Source: RGIG1681 sp017467625 (GTDB lineage Bacteria; Bacillota; Clostridia; Christensenellales; UBA1242). From it: DNA of 64,000 nt. The position numbers and the translations under genes were made by a program. Location of the stretch: positions 124,001 through 188,000 of the forward strand of contig JAFUSN010000003.1 in NCBI GenBank assembly GCA_017467625.1, read 5' to 3'. A model generated the notes under the pieces. That model did not search any database and was not told where the DNA came from. It worked only from the letters and a program-made list of their open reading frames with translations. Positions 55,801 to 63,492 of the stretch are shown piece after piece. The stretch's first letter is position 1; each line of letters starts with the position of its first letter.

Positions 55801-57432
55801 ATTTATGGTGAAACTGCTGAATTGACCTATGATGTTTTTGACATGGCCGATGGAGATGTTTTAGTTGGTTCACTTTCAAGAGAACCTGGTGAAGATGTTG
55901 GAACTTACGAAATTGAAATTGGTTCACTTGAAGTTGAAAATTGCAAAATCAACTTTATTCCTGCTTCTTACACAATTTTAAAAAGAGCAATAACAGTAAC
56001 TGCTAAAAATGCAACAAAGGTTTATGGCGATGCTGACTTACTTGAATTTGAAGTTAGTGAACCAGTTGACACAACATTTGTTTTAACAAGACAGAATGGT
56101 GAAGATGTTGGAACTTATGAAATTTCAGGAATTTCAACTTCAAGTGAAAATTATGAAATAACCTTTGTTCCAGCAGTTCTTGAAATCACTAAAAAACATG
56201 TTGATATTGAAATTTTAAATAAATCAAAAGTTTATGGTGAAAGTGATGTTGCTCTTGAATATGTTGTTTCAGAAGCCAATTTTGTTGGTGAAGTTGAACT
56301 TTCAAGAGAGGCTGGTGAAAATGCCGGTAATTATGAAATTAACCTTGTTTCATTTAGCTCATCAAACTTTGAACTCAACAGTGTATCAACTGGCGTTTAT
56401 GAAATTAAAAAAGCAAAAATTGAAATTGTAATTGAAGACGCTGAAACAATATACACAGGTGAGGTGATGAACCAATGTGAAATTGACAGTGAATATGCAC
56501 TAGAATATGTTTATTTATACTATGGTTCAATTGAAGCACAGCCAATCAATGCTGGTGAATATACTGTTCAGGCATTTTTTGCTGGTGATGAAAATCATGA
56601 GGCAACTTCTTCAAATGTTGCAACTTTAACAATTTTAAAGAAATATGTTCCTGTTGTTATAAAGCAAACAGAATTTGTTTATAATGGAAATGAACAAAAT
56701 CCTGAATATTCAGTTGTTTGTGATGATGAAATTTCAACAGTTATAACTTATGCTGATGGAATTCTTCCAATTGAAATTGGAACTTATGATTTCACAATTT
56801 CATCAAATGATCCAAACTACATGCTTCTTGCTTCTGGAACAATTGAAATTAAGGAAAATCCAGAAATGAAAGTAAGTGAAGGGATTGACCTTGTTTCATC
56901 AGTAAGTTCTGGCAATTCAATTTTTGGAGCTGGAATTTCAGTTTATGAAAACAATTCTCCTGAACTTCTTTCAGTTTTCAATGCGCTTCGTGATGGAAGA
57001 AAAACAGTTTCTGCCTACAAATTCAATATTGCAAATGAAGATGGTGGAATTTATGAAATTGCAATCAAATCAAAGTTTGGTGCATCAGATGTTAAAATTT
57101 ATATAATTGATGAAGACAATAATATGGTTGCAACCACATTTAAGCAGGTTGATGGAAATTACATTATTACTGTTAATGAAAAATCTGGCAGCATTTTAAT
57201 CACAGAAGTTGACAGAGCTGGATTCTATTTAAAAATTATTTTCACAGCAGCAATTTTGGTTTCTGCAGCGTTTGTTTCAATTATCTTGCTTCATAAGAGA
57301 AAGGTAAACTTTATAAAAAGAAACACAAAGTATGTAAAATCAAACAATGAACAACTTGCGCAAAACAGCCATATTGTTTCGCAAAAAATTAGATTAAACG
57401 GAACAATAAGTCTTTCAAAATTCATAAAATAA
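52888..57432 (+). CDS. Secreted surface protein with MBG-type repeats and C-terminal membrane anchor
   Basis: 1514 aa. A signal peptide (about 1-38, ending near KASAL) precedes a unique domain (40-230), Ig-like regions with SGIxKIEVSVNGG and KIDKVSPTLSVE, and from about residue 700 at least six MBG-type repeats marked by a Y-G motif in a strand context (TITYGE, LKVYGEADP, SKVYGNPDP, STIYGE, TKVYGDAD, SKVYGESD). A membrane segment near 1450-1470 and a basic cytosolic tail end the protein; there is no LPxTG. AAGGAGG is 8 bases before the ATG, 15 bases after the lipoprotein gene, so the two are coexpressed and may form one surface structure. Function unknown; adhesion is a guess. Confidence 0.82.
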   Translation: MKKKNFKSISNIIISIAFVCLSAILLCVTPFISNLKASALSYGVTNLQTQDITISTVGTTNLYGNGESLSYWSYHVDRGIIPTNDYSSSYDSSTVKHDADSASNTSKADGYFYMIVKLSNNLQIAGANGYASLIATANVKSGTNGSRDVADKLYGSMDLGSADSLDYEAFSSSSTVNDSNKVNGTATTSYKTMKFNAGNISSQAVMLKINSSYVVGSGIFGRITHNIIYIQKPTITVSSTDTTKPTITIPTQNWTNENRTLPITVEDTQSGICKIEVSVNGGDFTEIVNYAEDMVNTKKETINYVIESNGNYVFRATDNVGNVQTKTYTESKIDKVSPTLSVEINDLYTEKSIEFSAALGATGISADTFEYTYSFNGVKSALIQLQNGTNSFIATENGDYTFEFNAYDESGNKTAPIVKHVVIDDTVYTVTTEAQNGTISSGFESKRGPASVHFEGNDGVYFYKLTNNGSLVPESEIVDGTYNFVIQGNTTLKVFYREKVELDIAENYIYSPLGLSLNYVASLEGNYEISFEYFNADKSMSFASISNVGTYVVEYNISNDEYFGNGEKQIVISPKQIIISEVVTTYEYVGSVLNFEYNSSEDSVPIEVEFTINGEVKDFVNAGTYHYEFKCSNSNYLVEETGTATIVPHTVQITISQSEFEYDSLVHKLVYTLDTEDLNLVETYEIDGTEVLPKNAGEYSVSIYQTENPNYILNFAGILKINKREITVSVNSQTITYGETFEDVTYSVENSLDLEPVEFNLIYTLNLNAGYYPVTFKQSQGFSVAEAEQFKNYNLIFVNGYLEVLKKPITVYPTEKQLKVYGEADPVLTYSVSGLVNGDTLMGSLSREEGENNGYYNITIGTLSNDNYEISLVSEAFQILKRVAFVKIKDTSKVYGNPDPQFEIIVRNSNILSADLEIFENAISRTPGEDIGTYEISFDKSLVPNYTVITVSSVFKIFSRAVTVVAHNVSTIYGETAELTYDVFDMADGDVLVGSLSREPGEDVGTYEIEIGSLEVENCKINFIPASYTILKRAITVTAKNATKVYGDADLLEFEVSEPVDTTFVLTRQNGEDVGTYEISGISTSSENYEITFVPAVLEITKKHVDIEILNKSKVYGESDVALEYVVSEANFVGEVELSREAGENAGNYEINLVSFSSSNFELNSVSTGVYEIKKAKIEIVIEDAETIYTGEVMNQCEIDSEYALEYVYLYYGSIEAQPINAGEYTVQAFFAGDENHEATSSNVATLTILKKYVPVVIKQTEFVYNGNEQNPEYSVVCDDEISTVITYADGILPIEIGTYDFTISSNDPNYMLLASGTIEIKENPEMKVSEGIDLVSSVSSGNSIFGAGISVYENNSPELLSVFNALRDGRKTVSAYKFNIANEDGGIYEIAIKSKFGASDVKIYIIDEDNNMVATTFKQVDGNYIITVNEKSGSILITEVDRAGFYLKIIFTAAILVSAAFVSIILLHKRKVNFIKRNTKYVKSNNEQLAQNSHIVSQKIRLNGTISLSKFIK

Positions 57433-57457
57433 AAGCCATTTGGCTTTTATTTTTTTG
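57431..57457 (+). terminator. Terminator after the surface-protein pair
   Basis: Inverted repeat AAAAGCCA / TGGCTTTT with a two-base centre and a run of T. Confidence 0.8.
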
Positions 57458-57501
57458 TATAAAATTTTTCTTCTTGTAAATCATTTGTGCAAGGAGGATT
57501 T

Positions 57502-58107
57502 ATGAATTTTAAAACAAGTGAAACTAAAAAAAATTTAGCCAGGGCATTTGCAGCGGAGTGTCAAGATGGTGCAAGATATCAGTTTATGGCAAAACAGGCA
57601 GAAGCAGATGGGCTAATTTACATTAAACTCACTTTAAAATCGCTTGCAAAGAACGAAATGGCTCATGCAAAGCTGTTTTATGACTATCTGCTTGAAGAGG
57701 GTGGTGATAACTTTAAGGCTGGTTTTAGTGCTGATTATCCCTATATTGTTCCAGAACTTAAATCAAGTTTAATTGAAGATTCAAAGCTTGAAAAAGAACT
57801 AGGTGAAGAAATTTATCCAGCGTTTGCAAAAGTTGCAAAAGAAGAGGGCTTTAATGATATTGCTGAAACCTTTGAAATGGTTGCTAAAGTTGAAAAAAGC
57901 CACGCTCAAATACTTAATTTCCTAGGCAAAAATTATAAGGGCGGAGGAGTTTATAAGCAAAAGGAAAAACACGTTTTAAGATGCTCAAATTGTGGCCATA
58001 TTTCTCTTCAAAAACAAGGTTGGGACATTTGTCCGTTGTGCAATTTAGGGCAGGGTTACATTGAAATTGATTATTCAAAAATTTATGAAGATGTTGCATG
58101 TAAATAA
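57502..58107 (+). CDS. rbr: Rubrerythrin
   Basis: 201 aa. The N-terminal ferritin-like four-helix domain carries the di-iron ligands (AAECQDGARYQF, KNEMAHAKLFYDYL, and ETFEMVAKVEKSHAQIL with ExxH), and the C-terminal rubredoxin-like domain has CSNCG and CPLC pairs. Rubrerythrins reduce hydrogen peroxide in anaerobes, which supports an anaerobic life style. The start at 57502 has AAGGAGG 6 bases upstream; the frame from 57487 begins inside that site. It is a single-gene unit between two similar terminators. Confidence 0.94.
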   Translation: MNFKTSETKKNLARAFAAECQDGARYQFMAKQAEADGLIYIKLTLKSLAKNEMAHAKLFYDYLLEEGGDNFKAGFSADYPYIVPELKSSLIEDSKLEKELGEEIYPAFAKVAKEEGFNDIAETFEMVAKVEKSHAQILNFLGKNYKGGGVYKQKEKHVLRCSNCGHISLQKQGWDICPLCNLGQGYIEIDYSKIYEDVACK

Positions 58108-58137
58108 AAAGCCAAATGATTGGCTTTTTATTTTTTA
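58106..58137 (+). terminator. Terminator after rubrerythrin
   Basis: Ten-bp stem AAAAAGCCAA / TTGGCTTTTT with an ATGA loop and a T-rich tail. Confidence 0.85.
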
Positions 58138-58159
58138 GTTAATTTGCATATTCCTTTTC

Positions 58160-58188
58160 TTTACTTTAATTTTGTAATTTGTTATTAT
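58160..58188 (+). promoter_or_regulatory. nrnA promoter
   Basis: TTTACT (58160-58165), 17-base spacer, TATTAT (58183-58188), 26 bases before the ATG. Confidence 0.6.
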
Positions 58189-58213
58189 TAAAATAGTTAA
58201 TTGGAGGACTTTG

Positions 58214-59191
58214 ATGGAAGCTTATTTAAAGTTACTTAAAAAATCTAGTAAAGTTGCTCTTTTTTCTCATGCAAACCCTGATCCAGACACAATTGGGTCA
58301 ACTCTTGCGCTTAAGCTAGTTTTAGAAAAGCTTGGAAAAGTGGTTGATTTGTTTTGTGGTGACCCTGTTCCCCAAAGCTATTTGTTTTTAGAAGAAGCAG
58401 GTGAATATAATTCAAAGCAATATGATGAAAATAATTATGATTTAATTGTTGCTGTTGACTTGGCAAGTCCTGAAATGATGGGGCAATGGCGTGATCAAAT
58501 TTTGTCAGCTCAAAATTCTTTGCGTATTGATCATCATATTTCTGGAACAAACTATGCAAAAGTAAATGTTATGGTTCCATACAGTGCCTGTGCAATTTTA
58601 ATTTATGAAATTGCAAAAAAACTTCACGTGAAAATTGATGACAAAATTGCAACAAGGCTTTATTTTGGAATTTGTGGTGACACAGGAATTTTCAAAAACA
58701 ATAACACTGACAGTAAAACTTTTGAGGTTGCAGCCGATCTTTTTAAAGCTGGAGCAAATGCTAGGAAAGTTTATGAAGAATTTTTTGAAGTTAAAACTGT
58801 TCCATATGTTCAAATGGCTGCAAATTGCACTTTAAAAGCAGAGCTTAATGATGAATATAAATATGCATTAATGACAGCAACATATGAAGACTATCAAAAG
58901 TATAATTTGTTTGACACAGACCTTGGAAATTTGCCACACACTTATTTAAACTGTGGATACAAAATTGGTGTAATTTTGAAAGAAAAGGAAAAGGGAGAAA
59001 TCCATTGCAGTTTTCGTTCAAAGTTTGATTACAATGTTGCTGAAATTGCGGAACAGTTTGGTGGTGGTGGACACAAAAATGCTTCTGGATGCACAATTAT
59101 GTCAGACATAACACATGCAAAAAAGCTTATAAAATCAGCTATTGAGAAATATTTATCAAATGGAGGAGAAATAAATGAAAACAGACATTGA
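58214..59191 (+). CDS. nrnA: DHH-family oligoribonuclease / pAp phosphatase (NrnA-like)
   Basis: 325 aa. The DHH motifs are SHANPDPDTIGS, VAVDLASPE, RIDHHISG and GDTGIFK, and the DHHA1 part ends with FGGGGHKNASGC. NrnA-type enzymes degrade short RNA oligonucleotides, pAp or cyclic-dinucleotide breakdown products such as pApA; the exact substrate is not set by sequence. GGAGG lies 6 bases before the ATG at 58214; a TTG three bases earlier is less likely. It overlaps fhs by 17 bases, so the two are coupled. Confidence 0.9.
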   Translation: MEAYLKLLKKSSKVALFSHANPDPDTIGSTLALKLVLEKLGKVVDLFCGDPVPQSYLFLEEAGEYNSKQYDENNYDLIVAVDLASPEMMGQWRDQILSAQNSLRIDHHISGTNYAKVNVMVPYSACAILIYEIAKKLHVKIDDKIATRLYFGICGDTGIFKNNNTDSKTFEVAADLFKAGANARKVYEEFFEVKTVPYVQMAANCTLKAELNDEYKYALMTATYEDYQKYNLFDTDLGNLPHTYLNCGYKIGVILKEKEKGEIHCSFRSKFDYNVAEIAEQFGGGGHKNASGCTIMSDITHAKKLIKSAIEKYLSNGGEINENRH

Positions 59192-60854
59192 AATTGCACA
59201 GGAAGCCGTGCTCAAACCAGTAAGAGAGATTGCTGAAACTTTAAAATTGGAAGAAAAGGACTTAAATTTTTATGGCGATAAAATTGCAAAGGTAACAAAC
59301 TATCAAAAGTATATTGGTAATTTTAATAAGCATGGGAATTTAATTTTGGTTACAGCAATGAGTCCAACTAAATATGGAATTGGAAAAACAACAGTTTCAA
59401 TTGGGCTTGCTGATGCCATGAAAATTTTAGGTAAAAATGTGTGCTTGGCGCTTCGTGAACCTTCTCTTGGGCCAGTGTTTGGTGTTAAAGGAGGAGCAGC
59501 AGGTGGTGGTTATTCACAAGTTCTTCCAATGGAAGATATCAATTTAAGTTTCACAGGTGATTTTGATGCAATCACTTCAGCAAACAATCTTTTGTCTGCA
59601 ATGATTGACAATCACATTTATTTTGGGAATAAACTTGGAATTGATCCTGAAAGAGTTCTTTTCCATAGGTGTTTAGATGTTAATGACAGATCACTTCGTG
59701 ATGTTAGTTACACAATTGGTGGAAAAGATAGAAATGGAAACAAGCAAAATGTAACAAGGCATGACAGTTTTACAATCACTTCAGCAAGTGAAACAATGGC
59801 AATTTGTTGTCTTTCAACAAGTCTTGATGATCTCAAAAAAAGGCTTGGAAACATCATGGTTGCAATAAGCTATGAAGGCAACCCAATTTATGCAAGAGAT
59901 TTAAACGCTGAGGGAAGCATGGCAACACTTCTTCGTAATGTTCTTGCTCCAAACCTTGTTCAAACACTTGGTGGAACGCCAGCATTTGTTCATCTTGGAC
60001 CTTTTGCAAACATTGCTCATGGTTGCAACAGTATTTTAGCAACTAAACTTTCAATGTCACTAGCAGATTACACAATCACTGAAGCAGGATTCGGTGCAGA
60101 CCTTGGTGCAGAAAAGTTTTTGGATGTAAAGTGCCGTATTGGTGGGCTCAATCCAAACGCAGTTGTTTTGGTTGCAACAATTCGTGGTCTTAAGTTCCAT
60201 GGTGGCAGTGAAATTGATAAAGCAGCAACAGATTTAGAGCTTGTTGATAAAGGGCTTTCAAATTTATATCATCATATTGATGCGCTTCACAACACATTTG
60301 GAGTTAATGTTGTTGTAACAATCAACAAGTTTTTAACTGATACAGATGATGAAATTAATTTGGTAATTAAGCGACTTGCAGAAAGAGGTGTTGATGCAGT
60401 TGTTAATGAGTGTTTTGCAAAAGGTGGTGAGGGAACAATTGACCTTGCAAAAGCTGTTCTTGCAAACATTTCAAATAAAAATATAAGTTTTGCATATAAT
60501 TTTAACGATACACCTGAAAATAAAATTGAAGCAATTGTTAAGAAAATTTATGGTGGTGCAAGTGTAAAATATTCTGATGCGGCACTTGAAAAACTTGAAT
60601 TTATCAAAAGAACAGGTCATGCTGATTTACCTGTAATTATTGCAAAAACACAATTCAGTTTAACTGATGATAAAGAAAAAATTGGAGCACCTCAAAACTT
60701 TGAGTTTTATGTGCGTGATGTTGAAATAAAAACAGGTTCTGGATTCATTGTTGCCATTGCTGGTGACATGATGTTAATGCCAGGACTTTCAAAAGTTCCA
60801 AATGCTGAAAAAATTGATATTTTTGAAGATGGAACAATCATTGGTCTTTCATAA
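59175..60854 (+). CDS. fhs: Formate--tetrahydrofolate ligase
   Basis: 559 aa, full length. Family blocks include REPSLGPVFGVKGGAAGGGY, MEDINLSFTGDFDAIT, NLVQTLGGTPAFVHLGPFANIAHGC and EAGFGADLGAEKF. It makes 10-formyl-THF from formate, THF and ATP for purine and fMet synthesis or one-carbon metabolism. The P-loop, usually TPAGEGKTT, is TKYGIGKTT here, with the Gly-Lys-Thr kept but Glu replaced by Ile. GGAGGAG precedes the ATG within the nrnA end. Confidence 0.95.
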   Translation: MKTDIEIAQEAVLKPVREIAETLKLEEKDLNFYGDKIAKVTNYQKYIGNFNKHGNLILVTAMSPTKYGIGKTTVSIGLADAMKILGKNVCLALREPSLGPVFGVKGGAAGGGYSQVLPMEDINLSFTGDFDAITSANNLLSAMIDNHIYFGNKLGIDPERVLFHRCLDVNDRSLRDVSYTIGGKDRNGNKQNVTRHDSFTITSASETMAICCLSTSLDDLKKRLGNIMVAISYEGNPIYARDLNAEGSMATLLRNVLAPNLVQTLGGTPAFVHLGPFANIAHGCNSILATKLSMSLADYTITEAGFGADLGAEKFLDVKCRIGGLNPNAVVLVATIRGLKFHGGSEIDKAATDLELVDKGLSNLYHHIDALHNTFGVNVVVTINKFLTDTDDEINLVIKRLAERGVDAVVNECFAKGGEGTIDLAKAVLANISNKNISFAYNFNDTPENKIEAIVKKIYGGASVKYSDAALEKLEFIKRTGHADLPVIIAKTQFSLTDDKEKIGAPQNFEFYVRDVEIKTGSGFIVAIAGDMMLMPGLSKVPNAEKIDIFEDGTIIGLS

Positions 60855-60864
60855 GAGGTAATTT

Positions 60865-62604
60865 ATGTCTAAAAAATTTGGTATTTTCGCGACAATCATG
60901 ATTGTAATCATGAGTGCTTTTTCAATATATATTGGAATAAGCCGTGGGGCTGGAAAGGATGGAATGAACGGAAAAAGTTCTTATGAACTTGCCGTTCAGC
61001 GTGGCATTTTTTCAGGAACAGAACTTGAATATTTAATGAGTCTTCAGGGAAAAGATGGTAAGAGCGTTGAAATTGAAGATCTTTACTCAGCATATTTAAA
61101 TGAAGTTGGAAAAACTAGTGATGAATACACATACACTGAATTTATTACAGATTATTTTGATACGCTTGTTGTTGATGATCAAACTCGTGCAACTTTAACT
61201 GAAAATGCAACTCAAACAGCGCTTCGCTCAACTGTTGACATTTGCTACAGCTATTATGTTGATAGTCCAATCATTTATGGTGAAGTAACAACAGTAAATG
61301 GTGAGCAGGTATTCATAATAAATAATGAAAATTATGCGTCAATAGGTGTTTCTGCTGGGGCTGGAGTAATTTATCAAATGAACGAAACAACTGCTTACAT
61401 AATCACAAACTATCATGTCGCTTATGTTTCAAATTACACAACTAATCCTTATCGTGTTTATTATGATTCATCATCACAATCTTATTTCACAGGAACTTAT
61501 GATGAGTCAAAGCGTGAAACTTACACTACAAGATCAATGCTTGGCCCTTCATACAATTATTATGGAATAAAAATGTCTGATGTTGAGTATGCTCCGCTTG
61601 AAACTCACTTTTTAAGTTCTTATGGAGTTTATATTTATGGTTATCAATCGGCTGGATATGAACTTTCAGCAACATTTGTTGGGGGTTCTTCAACTAATGA
61701 TATTGCTGTTTTAAAGATTGAAAAGTCGGCATCTGAAAATAATGCAATGCTTTTCAATGGAAACTACAAAGCTGCTGATCTTGGAAACAGTTCTCAAATT
61801 TATACAGGTGAAAATGTTGTTGCAGTTGGAAATCCACTTTTAGCCAACACAACTTCAGTAAATAGAAACGAGTATTCAAACATTGCTGATTATGTTGATG
61901 GACTCAAGCAAACATATGTTGATGCGCTCTGTTTAACATCAACAGATGGTGTTATCAGTGAAGTTTCTGAATCTGCAACATTTCAGTCTATAACTGATTC
62001 AAAAACAGCCATGAATCTCAGATTAATTCGTGTTTCAGCAGCAATCAATGCTGGAAACTCTGGTGGAAGTTTGTTTGATTTAACGGGAAGGTTAATTGGA
62101 ATTGTAAATGGAAAAGTTGAAAGTTCAAGTTATGACAACGTTGGATATGCAATTCCAATAAACATAGCATCTCGTTTGGCTGATTTAATTATAAGTCAGT
62201 GTGACAACACTTCAAACACGGAAATAAAGGTAATTAAACTTAATTCAATTGGAATTGAGCTCGGTGAACCTTATGTTGCAAAAGCTGATTATGATAGTTC
62301 ATCTTTAAGATGGGAAACTGTAACATATTCAACTGTTAAAACTTCAATTGGGGTAGCAGCCGCTGCTGGAATTAGTGATGGAAACATAATAACAAAAGTT
62401 GAAATTGATGGAACTGTCTATTCAAGTTCAAACTATTTAAAAAACGCTTATGATTTTAATGATTTATTGCTTTTAATTTCATTAAATGATGTTTCAACCC
62501 ACACATTAAAAATCACAGTGCTTGAAAGCATAAATAACACCGTCTCTGAAGTTGAGCACACACTAACCGTTGACGAAACGAATTTTGTTAAAATAGATGC
62601 TTAA
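60865..62604 (+). CDS. HtrA-like secreted serine protease with PDZ domain
   Basis: 579 aa. An N-terminal membrane or signal segment (about 5-23) is followed by a module with GKDGMNGKSSYELAV and LMSLQGKDGKS (30-75), a motif often seen in Bacillota surface proteins. The trypsin-like domain has His184 (TNYHVAY), Asp279 (TNDIAVLKIE) and Ser399 (AGNSGGSLFD), a complete triad, and a PDZ-like domain ends it (about 470-570). HtrA enzymes degrade misfolded envelope proteins. A 190-residue Tyr/Ser-rich insertion separates His from Asp and Ser more widely than in classical HtrA. AGAGG precedes the ATG, 10 bases after fhs. Confidence 0.87.
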   Translation: MSKKFGIFATIMIVIMSAFSIYIGISRGAGKDGMNGKSSYELAVQRGIFSGTELEYLMSLQGKDGKSVEIEDLYSAYLNEVGKTSDEYTYTEFITDYFDTLVVDDQTRATLTENATQTALRSTVDICYSYYVDSPIIYGEVTTVNGEQVFIINNENYASIGVSAGAGVIYQMNETTAYIITNYHVAYVSNYTTNPYRVYYDSSSQSYFTGTYDESKRETYTTRSMLGPSYNYYGIKMSDVEYAPLETHFLSSYGVYIYGYQSAGYELSATFVGGSSTNDIAVLKIEKSASENNAMLFNGNYKAADLGNSSQIYTGENVVAVGNPLLANTTSVNRNEYSNIADYVDGLKQTYVDALCLTSTDGVISEVSESATFQSITDSKTAMNLRLIRVSAAINAGNSGGSLFDLTGRLIGIVNGKVESSSYDNVGYAIPINIASRLADLIISQCDNTSNTEIKVIKLNSIGIELGEPYVAKADYDSSSLRWETVTYSTVKTSIGVAAAAGISDGNIITKVEIDGTVYSSSNYLKNAYDFNDLLLLISLNDVSTHTLKITVLESINNTVSEVEHTLTVDETNFVKIDA

Positions 62605-62613
62605 AATACAAAT

Positions 62614-62645
62614 AAAGGCCCTAAATTCAGGGCCTTTTTCTTTTG
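62614..62645 (+). terminator. Terminator after the HtrA-like gene
   Basis: Nine-bp stem AAAGGCCCT / AGGGCCTTT with a 6-base loop and a T-rich tail; the most GC-rich terminator stem in the window. Confidence 0.88.
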
Positions 62646-62708
62646 CCAAAAATAGACAATAAAGAACCAAACAAGTCAAATCTCTTTAAGTTAATAAGTG
62701 GTAATAGG

Positions 62709-62717
62709 TGTTAAAAT
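62709..62717 (+). promoter_or_regulatory. Possible extended -10 of the spoIIA operon
   Basis: TGTTAAAAT fits an extended -10 (TGnTAAAAT), 22 bases before the ATG. I see no convincing sigma-H boxes or Spo0A box in 62646-62739, although spoIIA is sigma-H and Spo0A controlled in B. subtilis. Confidence 0.35.
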
Positions 62718-62739
62718 CAATTTGTAGGAGGGAAGAGTT

Positions 62740-63054
62740 ATGGACATTAAATACACCAGTTCAGAAAAATCAGTTTCAGCGTTACTTTGCGGTGAACTTG
62801 ATGAATATTCAGCCGAGTTTGTGAGAATTTCACTTGATGATGTTGCGGGCAAACTGAGTGATAAACAAAAGGAACTAATTTTGGATTTTTCAGGCGTAAC
62901 TTTTATGGATAGCACGGGAATTGGAATGCTACTTGGAAGGTATAATAAATTTATTAAAAAAGATGTTTCAATTTATATAAAAAATCCATCATCTTATGTA
63001 AACAGAATTTTTGAAATGACAGGAATATATCAAATTATTCCAAAGGTAGGTTAA
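62740..63054 (+). CDS. spoIIAA: Anti-sigma F factor antagonist SpoIIAA
   Basis: 104 aa STAS-domain protein. The phosphorylation site is in TFMDSTGIG with Ser58, the same position as in B. subtilis. Dephosphorylated SpoIIAA binds SpoIIAB and frees sigma F in the forespore. AGGAGGG lies before the ATG. First gene of spoIIAA-spoIIAB-sigF; the order is the classical one. Confidence 0.94.
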   Translation: MDIKYTSSEKSVSALLCGELDEYSAEFVRISLDDVAGKLSDKQKELILDFSGVTFMDSTGIGMLLGRYNKFIKKDVSIYIKNPSSYVNRIFEMTGIYQIIPKVG

Positions 63055-63063
63055 GGAGTGAAT

Positions 63064-63492
63064 ATGGAATTTGATAATTATTTTAAGCTTGAATTTGAAG
63101 CAAAAAATGTAAATGAAAGTTTTGCAAGAAGTGTTGCTGCTGTGTTTTGCACAACCTCGCTTTCGCCAACGCTTTCAGAAGTAAACGACATAAGAACAGC
63201 AGTTAGTGAAGCGGTAACAAATTCAATTGTTCATGGCTATTCAAACAAAGGAGGAAAAATTGTTCTTGAAGCGGGAATTGTTGACTCAACTGTCTACATA
63301 ACCGTAACTGATTTTGGCTCTGGAATTGACGATATTGAAATGGCGCTTCAACCATTTTACACAAGCAAGGCTTCCGAGGAGCACTCTGGAATGGGGTTCA
63401 CTTTAATGGATTCATTTATGAACGGGCTTGAAGTTAAGCCAAACAAACCAACTGGTTTAATTGTAAAAATGAAGAAGGTTATCAAAGGTTAA
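63064..63492 (+). CDS. spoIIAB: Anti-sigma F factor / serine kinase SpoIIAB
   Basis: 142 aa GHKL-type kinase. The N-box is TAVSEAVTNSIVHGY, the G1 box DFGSGIDD and the G2-like lid SGMGFTLMDSFM. It binds and inhibits sigma F with ATP and phosphorylates SpoIIAA. The ATG at 63064 follows AAGGAG with a 5-base gap; an in-frame GTG at 63058 lies in that site. Its stop overlaps the sigF start by one base. Confidence 0.95.
   Translation: MEFDNYFKLEFEAKNVNESFARSVAAVFCTTSLSPTLSEVNDIRTAVSEAVTNSIVHGYSNKGGKIVLEAGIVDSTVYITVTDFGSGIDDIEMALQPFYTSKASEEHSGMGFTLMDSFMNGLEVKPNKPTGLIVKMKKVIKG

Noticed and set aside
48235..57432. Phage or mobile island
   Set aside because: No integrase, transposase, tRNA target or flanking repeats; base composition looks like that of the neighbours.
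62646..62739. Sigma-H promoter and Spo0A box before spoIIAA
   Set aside because: Expected from B. subtilis, but no convincing match can be seen; only a possible extended -10 is listed.
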